DNA from: Cyanobacteria bacterium PR.3.49
GTDB lineage: Bacteria; Cyanobacteriota; Vampirovibrionia; Obscuribacterales; Obscuribacteraceae
Length of the DNA stretch: 64,000 nucleotides
Assembly: GCA_013997645.1 (NCBI GenBank)
Contig: PNKB01000001.1
Location: forward strand, 1-64,000
Direction of reading: 5' to 3'
Each line of letters opens with the position of its first letter. Positions within the stretch are counted from its first letter, which is position 1. The translations under genes were made by a program, and so were the position numbers. The notes under the pieces were generated by a model. It made no database searches and was not told where the DNA came from. It worked only from the letters and a program-made list of their open reading frames with translations. Of this stretch, positions 1-10,460 are shown in pieces.

Positions 1-1227
1 GGCCCTTCATTGATTCGCGCGGCAGCGAAAAATCACAAGTATCTTGCCATTGCATGCCAGCCCCAGCAATACGACAGCATCATCGAATCGATGAAAGCCA
101 ATGGTGGCAAGATCACGCAAGAACTGCGCAAACAGCTATGTTTGGATGCATTCACACGGACTGCGGAATACGATCGCCAGATTTCCAATTACTTTTCGAA
201 ACAGCAGGGCGCCGCACAAACAAATGGTGCCAAAGCCGGACAAGGCGACAGCCAGGAAGCCCTGCCTGTGTCCATGACTTTGAACCTGTCGCAATTTCAA
301 TCGCTGAGATACGGTGAAAACCCGCACCAGGCAGCAGTATGGTACGCGGATTCACGCAGCAGCAACAAAGGTGAAGAGAGCTTTCCTCCATTCTTGCAAC
401 TGCAAGGCAAAGAAATGTCCTCCAACAACATCACCGACACTTACTGCCTGGTCCGCATCTTGCGTGACGCGGGCAACCCGGCTGCTTGCATCATCAAGCA
501 CAACAACCCCTGCGGTGTAGCAACCGGCGCCACTCTTGATGAAGCATTCGAGAAAGCTTACTCCACCGATCCCGTTTCCGCCTTCGGTGGTATCTACGGG
601 TTTACTTCCACATTGACGGAAGCTTTAGCTCGCAAGATTGTCGAGGGTTTCGTCGAAATCGTCGCTGCGCCTGACTTCGAGGAAGGCGCGCTCAAAGTCC
701 TTTCAGCCAAGAAAAACGTTCGAGTTTTGAAATTCAAGCCGAATGTGCTTTCGCCTCAAGCCCACGATGAGTGGACTGCGAAATACCTGCAAGACTTCGG
801 ATGGATTCTCGAGAAAGACACCGAGCCGCCGGTGACTCGCGAGAATTTCCAAAAAGTGTCGGGCACCTGCTGCACCGAACTACTCTTGGGCGACGCACAA
901 TTTGCATGGTCAGTGGTAAAACATCTGACTTCCAACGCGATCTTCATCGCCAAAGACGGCAAATCTCTGGGCTTCGGCATCGGACAAACGAGCCGCATCG
1001 CATCCGTGAAAATCGCCCTTGAGCAAGCCGGAGAAGCAGCACGCGGTGCCGTACTGGCCAGCGACGCATTCTTCCCGGCCACAGACAACATCGATGCCTG
1101 CAAGGAAGCCGGCATCAGATTAATAGTCCAACCGGGCGGCAGCATCAAAGACAAAGAAGTCATTGAAGCCTGCGAAAAAGCCGGCATCACGATGCTCTTC
1201 ACTGGTCAAAGATGCTTCAAACATTAA
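1..1227 (+). CDS. purH: Bifunctional phosphoribosylaminoimidazolecarboxamide formyltransferase/IMP cyclohydrolase, 5'-truncated by window edge
   Basis: Frame open from base 1 (GPSLIRAAAKNHK...); AICARFT motifs LRYGENPHQ, KHNNPCGVA, DPVSAFGG, SDAFFPATDNID. Confidence 0.95.
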   Translation, partial: GPSLIRAAAKNHKYLAIACQPQQYDSIIESMKANGGKITQELRKQLCLDAFTRTAEYDRQISNYFSKQQGAAQTNGAKAGQGDSQEALPVSMTLNLSQFQSLRYGENPHQAAVWYADSRSSNKGEESFPPFLQLQGKEMSSNNITDTYCLVRILRDAGNPAACIIKHNNPCGVATGATLDEAFEKAYSTDPVSAFGGIYGFTSTLTEALARKIVEGFVEIVAAPDFEEGALKVLSAKKNVRVLKFKPNVLSPQAHDEWTAKYLQDFGWILEKDTEPPVTRENFQKVSGTCCTELLLGDAQFAWSVVKHLTSNAIFIAKDGKSLGFGIGQTSRIASVKIALEQAGEAARGAVLASDAFFPATDNIDACKEAGIRLIVQPGGSIKDKEVIEACEKAGITMLFTGQRCFKH

Positions 1228-1249
1228 TGCGATAGAGCAAACTGAGGAT

Positions 1250-1774
1250 ATGGAAATGAACAAACCACTTGTCGGCATCGTGATGGGCAGCAAATCCGAT
1301 TACGAGACTTTCAAACACACCGAACAAGTGCTTATTGATTTCGATGTTCCCTATGAAATCTCGGTAAAGAGCGCGCACCGCATGCCCAAAGAGATGTTCG
1401 ATTACGCATCAGGTGCTGAAGAGCGTGGGTTGAAAGTGATAATTGCCGGCGCCGGCGGTGCTGCTCATTTACCGGGGATGGTTTCGGCCCTGACACCACT
1501 GCCGGTGCTGGGAGTGCCTATGGAATCCCGGGTTTTAAAAGGCGTCGACAGCCTTCTGTCTATCGTGCAGATGCCGTCGGGCATTCCAACGGCAACCTTT
1601 GCCATTGGGCAGGCCGGTGCGGTCAATGCCGCCCTGTTTGCCATTCAGATATTGGCACTGGAAGACGAAAAGCTTCTCTCGGCGCTTAAAAAATACAGGG
1701 AAAAACTTACCGATGACGCGCGTGCCGGCGACATCGTTGTTAAGGAAAGACTGAGCACGAAATCGGTGAAATAA
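1250..1774 (+). CDS. purE: N5-carboxyaminoimidazole ribonucleotide mutase
   Basis: MEMNKPLVGIVMGSKSDYE..., SAHRMP, GAGGAAHLPGM motifs; likely start at 1250 or 1256 rather than 1163 (which overlaps purH). Confidence 0.95.
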   Translation: MEMNKPLVGIVMGSKSDYETFKHTEQVLIDFDVPYEISVKSAHRMPKEMFDYASGAEERGLKVIIAGAGGAAHLPGMVSALTPLPVLGVPMESRVLKGVDSLLSIVQMPSGIPTATFAIGQAGAVNAALFAIQILALEDEKLLSALKKYREKLTDDARAGDIVVKERLSTKSVK

Positions 1775-1798
1775 GAAAGCGAGTTAAAGAGCAAAGCA

Positions 1799-3004
1799 AT
1801 GGCGACAGTTGGCATTCTCGGCGGCGGACAATTAGGCATGTTGCTTGCGGAAAGCATCTACCGCTACGGTGGCACAGTCGCAGTTTACGATCCCGATGTC
1901 AACGCTCCGGCGCACAGACTTGCCGCAAAATCGTTCATGAAGCCTTTCACGGATTCCGATGCTTTGACGGAATTTTTCAATTTTTCTGACGTCGTTACTT
2001 ATGAGTTTGAAAATGTCGAGAGCGCTCCACTTTATCCACTGGCAAAAGTAAAACCGATATTGCCGAGCGTAAAAGTGCTTGCCATCTGCCAGGACAGAAT
2101 TCAGGAAAAGGAATTTCTTCGCGACAATAACCTTCCTTATGCGAATTTTGCAACTGCAAAAACTATCAGGCACTTAGAAAAAGAAGCACGCGCTTTTCAG
2201 CGACCGTTTATCATTAAAACCGCCCGTGGTGGCTACGACGGCAAAGGTCAGTGGCTGATCAATACTACTGCAGAACTGGAAACTCTGCTGGACGACACAG
2301 ATCTGCTCAAACATGAAGGCAGTGGATTTGTTATCGAATCAGTGATTAACATAGCCATGGAAGTAAGTTGCATTGTCGTGCGCAATCCTTCCGGCAAAGA
2401 TTACGTTTATCCAGTCTTCGAGAATATGCACAAAAACCATATTCTCGACTTCACGGTATTTCCCGCTCGTCTGCCCCTCGAAGTCGCTGACAAGCTGCAG
2501 GACATCGCACTGGCGACGGCCAAGAAAATGGATGTGCACGGACTGCTCTGCATCGAGTTTTTCCTCTCGCATAGACGATCACCCAATTCTTCCGGAATTA
2601 CCGTCGGCGACTGGAATATTTACATCAACGAGATGGCACCGCGACCGCACAACTCAGGGCATGTGACCAGAGTCGCATCAAGCGTAAGCCAGTTCGACAG
2701 CCTTGCCAGAGTACTTCTGAACATCCCGCTCGCTCAGCCTAAAGGTTTGGAGAGAGGCAGCTATTGCATGGGCAATTTGCTTGGAGATGTATTTCTAGCA
2801 CAGGGAACGAACGGAAAAAAACCACTCAATTTACAGGCGCTCGATGCATTCCCTGAAGTCGTGGATGTGGTTATTTATGGCAAGCACGAAGCGCGCGAAA
2901 AAAGAAAAATGGGGCACTTCGTCACTCTTGGCGATACTGCCGACGAAGCGCACAATCAAGCCGTTCGTTTTCGGGAAAGCCTGATGCTCAGCCGCGTGGA
3001 ATGA
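1799..3004 (+). CDS. purK: 5-(carboxyamino)imidazole ribonucleotide synthase (ATP-grasp)
   Basis: MATVGILGGGQLGMLLAES..., KTARGGYDGKGQ, NEMAPRPHNSGH; follows purE. Confidence 0.95.
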   Translation: MATVGILGGGQLGMLLAESIYRYGGTVAVYDPDVNAPAHRLAAKSFMKPFTDSDALTEFFNFSDVVTYEFENVESAPLYPLAKVKPILPSVKVLAICQDRIQEKEFLRDNNLPYANFATAKTIRHLEKEARAFQRPFIIKTARGGYDGKGQWLINTTAELETLLDDTDLLKHEGSGFVIESVINIAMEVSCIVVRNPSGKDYVYPVFENMHKNHILDFTVFPARLPLEVADKLQDIALATAKKMDVHGLLCIEFFLSHRRSPNSSGITVGDWNIYINEMAPRPHNSGHVTRVASSVSQFDSLARVLLNIPLAQPKGLERGSYCMGNLLGDVFLAQGTNGKKPLNLQALDAFPEVVDVVIYGKHEAREKRKMGHFVTLGDTADEAHNQAVRFRESLMLSRVE

Positions 3005-3011
3005 AGGCCGA

Positions 3012-3401
3012 TTAACCCGGCTGATTGATCATAAAGGTAGCAAAGCTGTCAAAAAACTCGTGCATTGTTTCCAGATGCGGAGCGAATTCAGGCACCGCAT
3101 CAAGTGCTGCATTCATGTTTTTGATCCAGGCGTCGCGCTCTTTCTGGCCGATTTTGAACGGCATGTGCCGCTGCCTCATGCGCGGATGACCGCGCTGCTC
3201 GCTGTAAGTCTGGCGTCCGCCCGTTCGCTGAATTAAAAACAACGCCAAATGCTCTTTGCCCGGAGCCAGGTCCTCGGGATAAAGTGGTCGCAAGATCGGA
3301 TCTTGCTCGACTCCTGCGTAAAACTCATCGACCAGCCGAAAGAAGGGTTCTTCCGAGCCAATCGCCTTGTATACGAGTCCAACCGGGTCTATAACATTCA
3401 C
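3012..3401 (-). CDS. Truncated hemoglobin (group II-like globin)
   Basis: FYAGVEQDPILRPLYPED...GGRQTYSEQRGHPRMRQRHMPFKIG...AWIKNMNAAL matches the GlbO/YjbI-type pattern; convergent with purK. Confidence 0.85.
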   Translation of the reverse strand: MNVIDPVGLVYKAIGSEEPFFRLVDEFYAGVEQDPILRPLYPEDLAPGKEHLALFLIQRTGGRQTYSEQRGHPRMRQRHMPFKIGQKERDAWIKNMNAALDAVPEFAPHLETMHEFFDSFATFMINQPG

Positions 3402-3472
3402 CTTGCGATTATACAGCCCTTAATAAGCGGTTAAATCCTCCTTTGTCCGGGAAATAAGGGAGTTAAGCGTAT

Positions 3473-5119
3473 TTGAAACTAATAAGGGACCAGGGCGTGT
3501 TTCAAAAATGGCAGCAATGCGTAGATGCTGCCCGCAAGGAATGTGAAAAGGAGAACTGGCAGGAGGCCGAACGGCACCTGGCAACGGCTGTTGCGGAGGC
3601 TGAACGCTTTGGATACTCAAACACGCGCCTATGTGAGTCGCTCTGCCAGCACGCCGAAGTGCTGGTCAATCTCGGGCGCATAGGAGAAGCCGCCGACGGG
3701 CTTGAAAGAGCGCTTGGCATTGCCAAGAATGCCTACGGGCCAATTCACCACGAAGTCGCACACATTATGACGCGCCTTGGCAAGGTAAGCACCCTCTACA
3801 GCGAAGAAGAAGCGGAGAAGCACCTGAAGCAGGCAATCTCGGTTTACCGAGAGCTGCACGACGAAAGGGTAGCTCTGGCGGTAGAACAGCTCTCTAAGCT
3901 CTACGGCATGCACGGACGGCAAGAAGAAGCAGAAGCTCTGCTCAGAGAAATGCTGGACCAATTGGAGATCAATCCCCCGAGCGACCAGTCTTTGCTGGGC
4001 ATTACTCTTTTGTCGCTCGGCAATATGTGCATGAGTTTCGATGAAGACGATGAAGCAGCCGTGCTGTTCGAGCGAGCATTGCCAATTCTCAAAGACGATC
4101 CGGAATGCTATGAGCAAGCTGTCGATGCTGCGTCCGCACTCGGAAAGCACTATTTCGGCAAAGAACAGTTCAACGAGGCGGAAGAAGCCTATGATCAGGC
4201 GATCTCCATGTCCAACCACCGCCCGCAAGCTTGCGCCCGCTACGCAGCCGAAGCGCTGGTCAGGCTTTCGCGCCTGCAGACTGTAGTGCATCAAAATTAT
4301 GAGCTGGCAGAAGATTTGCTCGTTCGCGCAATGGACGCCTGCGACACAGCTGTTCCACCGCTTTCAGTCAGTCTGGTCCGGCAGGAGTACGCACGCCTGG
4401 CACAGCGCACCGGTCAATATGGAAGAGTAGAGGCGCTCGACAAACTGTTGTTTCAGAATTACAAGAGTATCATCGACAATGCCCTTGCCTCAGAGCAAAT
4501 GTATGGGTACGAGATGTTAGCGATTTCGCACGGGCAGCAGCTTGTAGAGCTTCTATGCAAACAACAAAAATGGAAGGATGCGGAAGAATATTCTCGCTGG
4601 GTTGTGAAAACAGCCGATCGCTACTGCGGGGATTCAGCTTTGTACAGCTTGCAGAGCATGATTACACTTGCCACTATATGCGGTGAAATCGGCAAGGTCG
4701 AAGAGGCGTCGAATCTGTGCAACTATTTGCTCAGCCAAGATCAGAAAGAAGAAATTGATTGCCTGTTGCTCGTTCGCCTGGTGCCTATCTTGATAAAAAT
4801 CTCGCGCCGGGATGAGGCAGAATCGTTGGTATCCTTACTTCAGTTGCGTATTGAGAATGCCGCTCTCGACGGGATGCGCGACTATAACGCGTCGGCATAT
4901 TATCGCCTGGCTTTGGCAAACAAGCATCTGGGTAATTTCGAAGAAGCAAAATTGCTCACACAAATCGCCGTCGCAGAGCTTGAAGAAGAAACCGGCTCCG
5001 ATAGTATATTCCTTGCTTTTGTCCTGGAGGACTGGGCCGACGAAATGAAAGACACCGAAGCGGAAGAATTGTCGTCCTTATTGTTTTCAAAAGCAGCAGA
5101 AATCAGAGCCCGAAGATAA
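3473..5119 (+). CDS. TPR-repeat protein
   Basis: Multiple degenerate TPR units; TTG start. Confidence 0.82.
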   Translation: MKLIRDQGVFQKWQQCVDAARKECEKENWQEAERHLATAVAEAERFGYSNTRLCESLCQHAEVLVNLGRIGEAADGLERALGIAKNAYGPIHHEVAHIMTRLGKVSTLYSEEEAEKHLKQAISVYRELHDERVALAVEQLSKLYGMHGRQEEAEALLREMLDQLEINPPSDQSLLGITLLSLGNMCMSFDEDDEAAVLFERALPILKDDPECYEQAVDAASALGKHYFGKEQFNEAEEAYDQAISMSNHRPQACARYAAEALVRLSRLQTVVHQNYELAEDLLVRAMDACDTAVPPLSVSLVRQEYARLAQRTGQYGRVEALDKLLFQNYKSIIDNALASEQMYGYEMLAISHGQQLVELLCKQQKWKDAEEYSRWVVKTADRYCGDSALYSLQSMITLATICGEIGKVEEASNLCNYLLSQDQKEEIDCLLLVRLVPILIKISRRDEAESLVSLLQLRIENAALDGMRDYNASAYYRLALANKHLGNFEEAKLLTQIAVAELEEETGSDSIFLAFVLEDWADEMKDTEAEELSSLLFSKAAEIRARR

Positions 5120-5181
5120 GGATTTATTATGGATGAAATAAAGCAGCAGCAAACTGATATTTCTCACCTATTCAGCCATTT

Positions 5182-5805
5182 ATGAACCTACTCAGATCCA
5201 CAATTTTCATAACCTTTACGGTTGCACTTACACTTTTAAATGCTGTCGCAGATGGAAAAGACATCGACAAAATCATTCAACTTAACAACGAAGGTGTAAG
5301 GCTACTTAACGCCAAGCAATATGATGCTGCTATTGCGCAGTTTACCGAAGTAAGAATTATCGATCCCGATTATCTTTTAGCGAAAGACAATCTAGTAGTT
5401 GCATATAACAGTCGTGGCTTAGCGCACTTTCAACAAAAACACTATCAGAAAGCATACGATGACTTCAACAACTCATTTAAATTGAGCAATAATCCGACAG
5501 TTCGGCTGAATCGCACCGCAACAGCACTGAGACTAAGATACTTCAAAGATGCTTACGAAGATTCGCTGCGAGCGAATTCAGTAGAACTTAAAGCCCTGGC
5601 AGAAATTGGACTTGGACAACCAGAGGAAGCTATACGTTTACTGAAGTTAAATGAGCCGCCAACTAAGCTCGCACTTATGGGTCTTATCATTGCTTATCGC
5701 AAACTCGGTCAGGTTTCAATCAGTCGTCAGCTCGAAGCAAGGTTGAAGTCAAAATCTGATTTGCTCGAGCTCTCGGAATGGACCAAGGTGTTCTCTCTGC
5801 AATGA
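5182..5805 (+). CDS. Secreted/membrane TPR protein
   Basis: N-terminal hydrophobic signal-like segment, TPR units (LLNAKQYDAAIAQFTEVRIIDPDY). Confidence 0.75.
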   Translation: MNLLRSTIFITFTVALTLLNAVADGKDIDKIIQLNNEGVRLLNAKQYDAAIAQFTEVRIIDPDYLLAKDNLVVAYNSRGLAHFQQKHYQKAYDDFNNSFKLSNNPTVRLNRTATALRLRYFKDAYEDSLRANSVELKALAEIGLGQPEEAIRLLKLNEPPTKLALMGLIIAYRKLGQVSISRQLEARLKSKSDLLELSEWTKVFSLQ

Positions 5806-5843
5806 GATTATAATCTTAGAGGTCGGAAATTGCTGGTGACAAC

Positions 5844-7679
5844 TTGTTCTCCCGATTGAACGCCAATCAAAAAGGAATGATTCTGGTGCTTGCGCCTGTC
5901 ATTGTCCAATTGGTTTTTGTCGCGGTCATTTACAGTACCCTCAATAGCGCAGCGACAAGCTTCGAGAAAGTCAGGCGAGGCAGAGAAGCCATACTGGCGT
6001 TGCAGAAGAACGAGATTGTCTTTGCGCAGATGATTTTGATTTTCTCCGACACATCATATATACAAAATCCTGCTGCGTATTTGAGTGCGCAATCGCGGCT
6101 CAAAATTGCTTTTAAAACGGACAAGGTTTGGACTGGCTTAAAATTAAGCGACTATCCGGAATTACGAGATGCAATCGAGCTTGGTGAGCGGCTGCAGTCG
6201 GAGTTTTATGCCTTGTATAACGCCGGCAAGAAGGCCGGCGAAAAGGGTCCGCAAGAAATACAAAATTTCGTGAATAACGTGGGTCTCAACACGGCTATCA
6301 ACCTTTGCCTAGATCGCCGCAGGCTGTCCAAACTAATCCTTGCCGTAGAACATGAACAAATGAAGGCACAACCGGTGCAACTGGCAAAGGAAAGAGAGCA
6401 CGTAATTTTTGTATTCAGTTTGATGCTTACAGCTGGTGTTCTGGTATCAACTCTATTAGCTTGGTTGTTTGCACGCGACATTATTCTTCGTCTCGATCTG
6501 GTTTCCGAAAAGGCTCACTTACTTTCCGCCGGTAAAACTGTAATCAGAAACGAGCAGGGCACCGATGAAATTTCAGAATTGGATGCCATCATCAGTGATG
6601 CTGCATCTACACTGAAAGAAGTGCGCGAGCGCGAAGCGGTGGTCCTTGCCAACGCAGCCGACGTCATATGCTCTCTAGATTCAAGACTTCGATTCACCGC
6701 CGTCGGAGAGGCCAGTACAAAAGTATGGCACTACAGTCCAGATGAGCTTCTGGGAATGTCAATGCTGTCACTGTTATCTGAAGATACTGTTGAACGCACA
6801 CGCAATGCATTCACACAACTTTCGGAAGAAGAAAAGGACTCGGAGAGTAGAGTAGAAAACATCCTCAAAACAAAAAGTGGTGCGCACAAAAATTTCGTGT
6901 GGACAATCAACTGGTCCAAACAGCAAAAGGCATTTTTCTGCGTTGTTCACGATGTCACCGAACTGCGCGCTATCGAGAAATTGAAACAACACTTCCTTTC
7001 GATCGCCAGCCATGACCTGCGTGCACCTCTGTCGGCAGTGAGCCTCAACATCACGTCACTGCTAGAAAGTGGAGATGAAGAGGTTTCTTGCGGTGCCAAA
7101 CAAACTCTCACACGGGTTCAAACGAGCGTCCAGCGCTTGACGGATCTGGTTGCAGAATTGCTCGAACTGGAAAAATTGGAAGCGGGCAAACTAAATCTTA
7201 ATTTGGCTCCGGTCGCAGCCTCGGACGTGTGCGAGGAAGTAAAAGAATTGCTGCATGGGATGGCGCAGAAAGCAGACGTCAGACTGCAGGGGCCGGTCGG
7301 GGAAGCGCTTCTTAATGCGGAAGAAAAGCGTGTCGTCCAAATGGTCACCAATCTAGTTTCTAATGCCATAAAATTCTCTCCAGCCGGTTCTACAGTAAAA
7401 CTGACAATCACAAAACAAGATGGATTCGGCGAAATTCGTGTCTCGGATCAGGGACCAGGCATTGCGGAAGAAGAATGCGGTTTGATTTTCGAAAGGTTTA
7501 CACAAGCTCGCAGCGCCGAAAGTACGTCGCATCGAGGAACAGGACTGGGACTGGCAATCGTGCGCGCACTTGCCGAATCACATGGTGGCGAAGTAGGGGT
7601 TGAAAGCAAGTTAGGCGCAGGCAGTACATTCTATGTGCGCCTTCCGCTTATGAAAGAAAGAGGGGGTGTAGACGCATGA
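5844..7679 (+). CDS. PAS domain-containing sensor histidine kinase
   Basis: TM segments, PAS, H-box SIASHDLRAPLSA, N-box NLVSNAIKFSP, G1 DQGPGIAEEE, G2 GTGLGLAIVRALAESHGG; TTG start. Confidence 0.92.
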   Translation: MFSRLNANQKGMILVLAPVIVQLVFVAVIYSTLNSAATSFEKVRRGREAILALQKNEIVFAQMILIFSDTSYIQNPAAYLSAQSRLKIAFKTDKVWTGLKLSDYPELRDAIELGERLQSEFYALYNAGKKAGEKGPQEIQNFVNNVGLNTAINLCLDRRRLSKLILAVEHEQMKAQPVQLAKEREHVIFVFSLMLTAGVLVSTLLAWLFARDIILRLDLVSEKAHLLSAGKTVIRNEQGTDEISELDAIISDAASTLKEVREREAVVLANAADVICSLDSRLRFTAVGEASTKVWHYSPDELLGMSMLSLLSEDTVERTRNAFTQLSEEEKDSESRVENILKTKSGAHKNFVWTINWSKQQKAFFCVVHDVTELRAIEKLKQHFLSIASHDLRAPLSAVSLNITSLLESGDEEVSCGAKQTLTRVQTSVQRLTDLVAELLELEKLEAGKLNLNLAPVAASDVCEEVKELLHGMAQKADVRLQGPVGEALLNAEEKRVVQMVTNLVSNAIKFSPAGSTVKLTITKQDGFGEIRVSDQGPGIAEEECGLIFERFTQARSAESTSHRGTGLGLAIVRALAESHGGEVGVESKLGAGSTFYVRLPLMKERGGVDA

Positions 7680-9490
7680 AACACCCCTGGAGCAATCTAT
7701 TTACACTGGGCGTCCTGCTTGTGGCCATTCCGCTTTTAATGCAAGTGGCATTTGCAGCGCACTTTGCAGACTTGCTTGGTCAGATGCAAAAACGGCTGGA
7801 AGCGCAATGGAAATCAGAAGAGATTATTCGCCTCGCCTGTCAATTATCATCAGATTCGACTGATGTACTGGTATGGATTCAACTCCTTCCGTCGCTGCGA
7901 ACCATGCTTGACAGCGACTTTACGCCTAAGAGTATCGACAAAACCATTCAGGAGTATAAAACTCTTCGGAAACTAGTTAGTCAATCGGCAACTAAAAGTG
8001 AGGGATTCGAAAAATTTACTCAAGCAGCAGATCGTTTGTTTGCTCTGCTCGAAACGAAGCGCATCCCAATTCGCGAAACTACACCTCGAACATTGCAGAG
8101 CATTTTGCGTCAAGATGCAGCAGAAAAGAACATTCTGGGCGAGGACGGCCCCGATTTCTTTGGCGGAATCTCCCAAATCGTCAACTCAGAGGAAGTCAGA
8201 CTGGCGGAAATCAATTCGTTTGATGCAGCCGCTGTTGCAAAACTGAATCAGCAATTGCTGACATTTGTCCTCTTTAGCATGGCGGTGACCCTCTGCCTCG
8301 GGCTGGTCTATTCGCGTGCAATCAGCAGCCCCCTGCAGCGCCTGACTGAAAATGCCAGACGTCTGGCAAGACGAGAAAAGATGTTGCCTTCAATTGGTGG
8401 TAATAATGCATTCGGCAAACTGGACAAACTTCTGCATATGTCATCCAGAGGGATTGAAGTTGCACTGCAACGTGAACGCGCAGCTATAGAAAATGCGGCC
8501 GACTTGATAGTAACTCTCAACAGCAAAGTCTGTTTCGAGTCTATCAACCCTTTTGCGCTCAGAATGCTCGGCTACGAACCGAAAGAATTGCTTGGTCAGC
8601 CGGTTTCGATAATTGCTCAGCCTGAACAAAGTTTTCAAATAGAAGAATATGTGCGCAGTGCGATCAAAGCGAATGAATTGAAGCGATTCGAAGCGAAGAT
8701 TAAAACCCGCGACGGAAAACTCATCGATACGACATGGTCATGCATATGGTCCGAGCGCGAACAAAAACTCTTTTGCATTGCCCACGATATCACCGAAGAA
8801 AAAGCAATTGAAACCTTGAAGCAGGACTTTGCCGACATGATTAGTCACGACCTTCGCAGTCCGCTTATGGCAATGAGCAATTCACTCGTGCTGCTGGAAC
8901 GAGGGGTGAAGGGTGAGCTTTCAGATAATGCCAAAGCTCGGGTGCAAACGGCTTCGAAGAAAGTCGAAAGCTTGATTGCCCTCGTCAACGATTTACTCGA
9001 TTTTCAGAAATTGAAAGCTGGAAAAATGGAGTTGAACACGTCTCATGAATGTATTGGGGCGATTGTACGCGAAGCGGCGGATCTGCTGGCCGAGAACGCA
9101 CGCAGAAAAAACATAGAAATCCTATTGCCTGAGGGTGAATTTAGAATCGATCTGGACAAAAACAAAATCATGCAGGTCGTAATTAATTTGATGTCTAATG
9201 CCATCAAGTTCAGCAAGGAAAGCAGCAAGGTGATTGTCGAAGTTCTAGACGCAGACGATTCGAATTTTTCAATTTTCTCGATCAGCGACTGCGGTCCCGG
9301 CGTGGCGGAGGAATTTCGCACAAAAATATTCGAGCCATTCGAGCAAGCACCATCCATGCATGCAAATGAAGGCACAGGTCTGGGGCTGGCAATTTGCAAA
9401 CTAATCGTAGAAGCGCACGGCGGCAAGATTTGGGTCGAGCCAAAGAGTAACGGAAGCGTTTTTAAATTCGAACTGCCAAAACGCAGCTAA
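7676..9490 (+). CDS. PAS domain-containing sensor histidine kinase
   Basis: ATGA overlap with preceding kinase; H-box MISHDLRSPLMA, NLMSNAIKFS, DCGPGVAEE, GTGLGLAICKLIVEAHGG. Confidence 0.92.
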   Translation: MKHPWSNLFTLGVLLVAIPLLMQVAFAAHFADLLGQMQKRLEAQWKSEEIIRLACQLSSDSTDVLVWIQLLPSLRTMLDSDFTPKSIDKTIQEYKTLRKLVSQSATKSEGFEKFTQAADRLFALLETKRIPIRETTPRTLQSILRQDAAEKNILGEDGPDFFGGISQIVNSEEVRLAEINSFDAAAVAKLNQQLLTFVLFSMAVTLCLGLVYSRAISSPLQRLTENARRLARREKMLPSIGGNNAFGKLDKLLHMSSRGIEVALQRERAAIENAADLIVTLNSKVCFESINPFALRMLGYEPKELLGQPVSIIAQPEQSFQIEEYVRSAIKANELKRFEAKIKTRDGKLIDTTWSCIWSEREQKLFCIAHDITEEKAIETLKQDFADMISHDLRSPLMAMSNSLVLLERGVKGELSDNAKARVQTASKKVESLIALVNDLLDFQKLKAGKMELNTSHECIGAIVREAADLLAENARRKNIEILLPEGEFRIDLDKNKIMQVVINLMSNAIKFSKESSKVIVEVLDADDSNFSIFSISDCGPGVAEEFRTKIFEPFEQAPSMHANEGTGLGLAICKLIVEAHGGKIWVEPKSNGSVFKFELPKRS

Positions 9491-9492
9491 TG

Positions 9493-10452
9493 TTATTGAG
9501 TTTTCTTTTGAGCGGACGGCTCACCGGAAGGTCCGATCAGATCGTTGTAGACCTTGGTTACACTTTCAGTCACTTTTACCGATTGTTCGCTTCTTCCCTT
9601 TTTCAAAGTGGCAATCGATTGTTTGAACAGACCGTCAGCTTCTGTTTTCTTCTCTGCACTATCCTGTTTTGCCAAAATCTCAGCTAAAGAAGCCTGCGCT
9701 ACTGCAGTATTCGGATCTTTCTTGCCGAAATTCTTGACGAACAAACCAAGCGCTCTGCGGCTCGTAGCTTCAGCATCTGCATATTTCTTTTGATCGAGTT
9801 GAAGACCCGCGATGACGCTAAGTTCTTTTGCTACTGCCTTGCTTTCCTCACTGGTGGTCCGCTCCCAAATCAGCAGAGCACGCTTTGCCAGAGGTTCGGC
9901 CTCAGCATTTTTCTTTACGGCATGCAGGCAAACAACAATGTTGTCCAAAACACGCGCACACTCTTTGTCATCTTTTGATTTGGTCTTCTCGACGAATTTC
10001 AAATAGCGCTCGGAAGCCGCCTGGCTTTTGGCATACTGATTGGTTTTCAAATACAAAGTTGCAAGGAAGTCCAATCTTCTCATGAGAGTGAAGTCCTCCG
10101 ACGGCATGATTTTCTCGCCGTACTTGAAGGAAAGTTCGGCCGAGGTGCAGGCCTCGCTATATTTGCCCAAGGTATCGTATACAGTGGCAAGGTTGTTCAG
10201 CGTTTTGCCCCGGCGCGGATCGTTGTCCGGAAACTTCTCTGCAACATCGAGAGCTTTCTGAAAATCCTTCAGTGCAACTTCGTAATTGCCTTTTTCGAAA
10301 TTGTCCTTTCCGTGCCTGTGCAGACTTTCCCAGGTGGGATCGCTCGAAGCAGCACTCGAAGAGAGCGTTGCCGCTCCCAATGCCAGGCTCACAGACAAAG
10401 CGGAAATCAAACCATTCGCAATAAAGCGTCGGCGCATTTGTTTTACATTCAT
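9493..10452 (-). CDS. Secreted TPR-repeat protein
   Basis: Signal peptide after MNVKQMRRRFIANGLISALSVSLALG; TPR_10/12-like repeats (GKTLNNLATVYDTLGKYSEA). Confidence 0.85.
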   Translation of the reverse strand: MNVKQMRRRFIANGLISALSVSLALGAATLSSSAASSDPTWESLHRHGKDNFEKGNYEVALKDFQKALDVAEKFPDNDPRRGKTLNNLATVYDTLGKYSEACTSAELSFKYGEKIMPSEDFTLMRRLDFLATLYLKTNQYAKSQAASERYLKFVEKTKSKDDKECARVLDNIVVCLHAVKKNAEAEPLAKRALLIWERTTSEESKAVAKELSVIAGLQLDQKKYADAEATSRRALGLFVKNFGKKDPNTAVAQASLAEILAKQDSAEKKTEADGLFKQSIATLKKGRSEQSVKVTESVTKVYNDLIGPSGEPSAQKKTQ

Positions 10453-10460
10453 AGTCTTCA

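Noticed and set aside
3629-4294. 221-aa minus-strand ORF
   Set aside because: Antisense to the TPR gene 3473-5119; no independent support.
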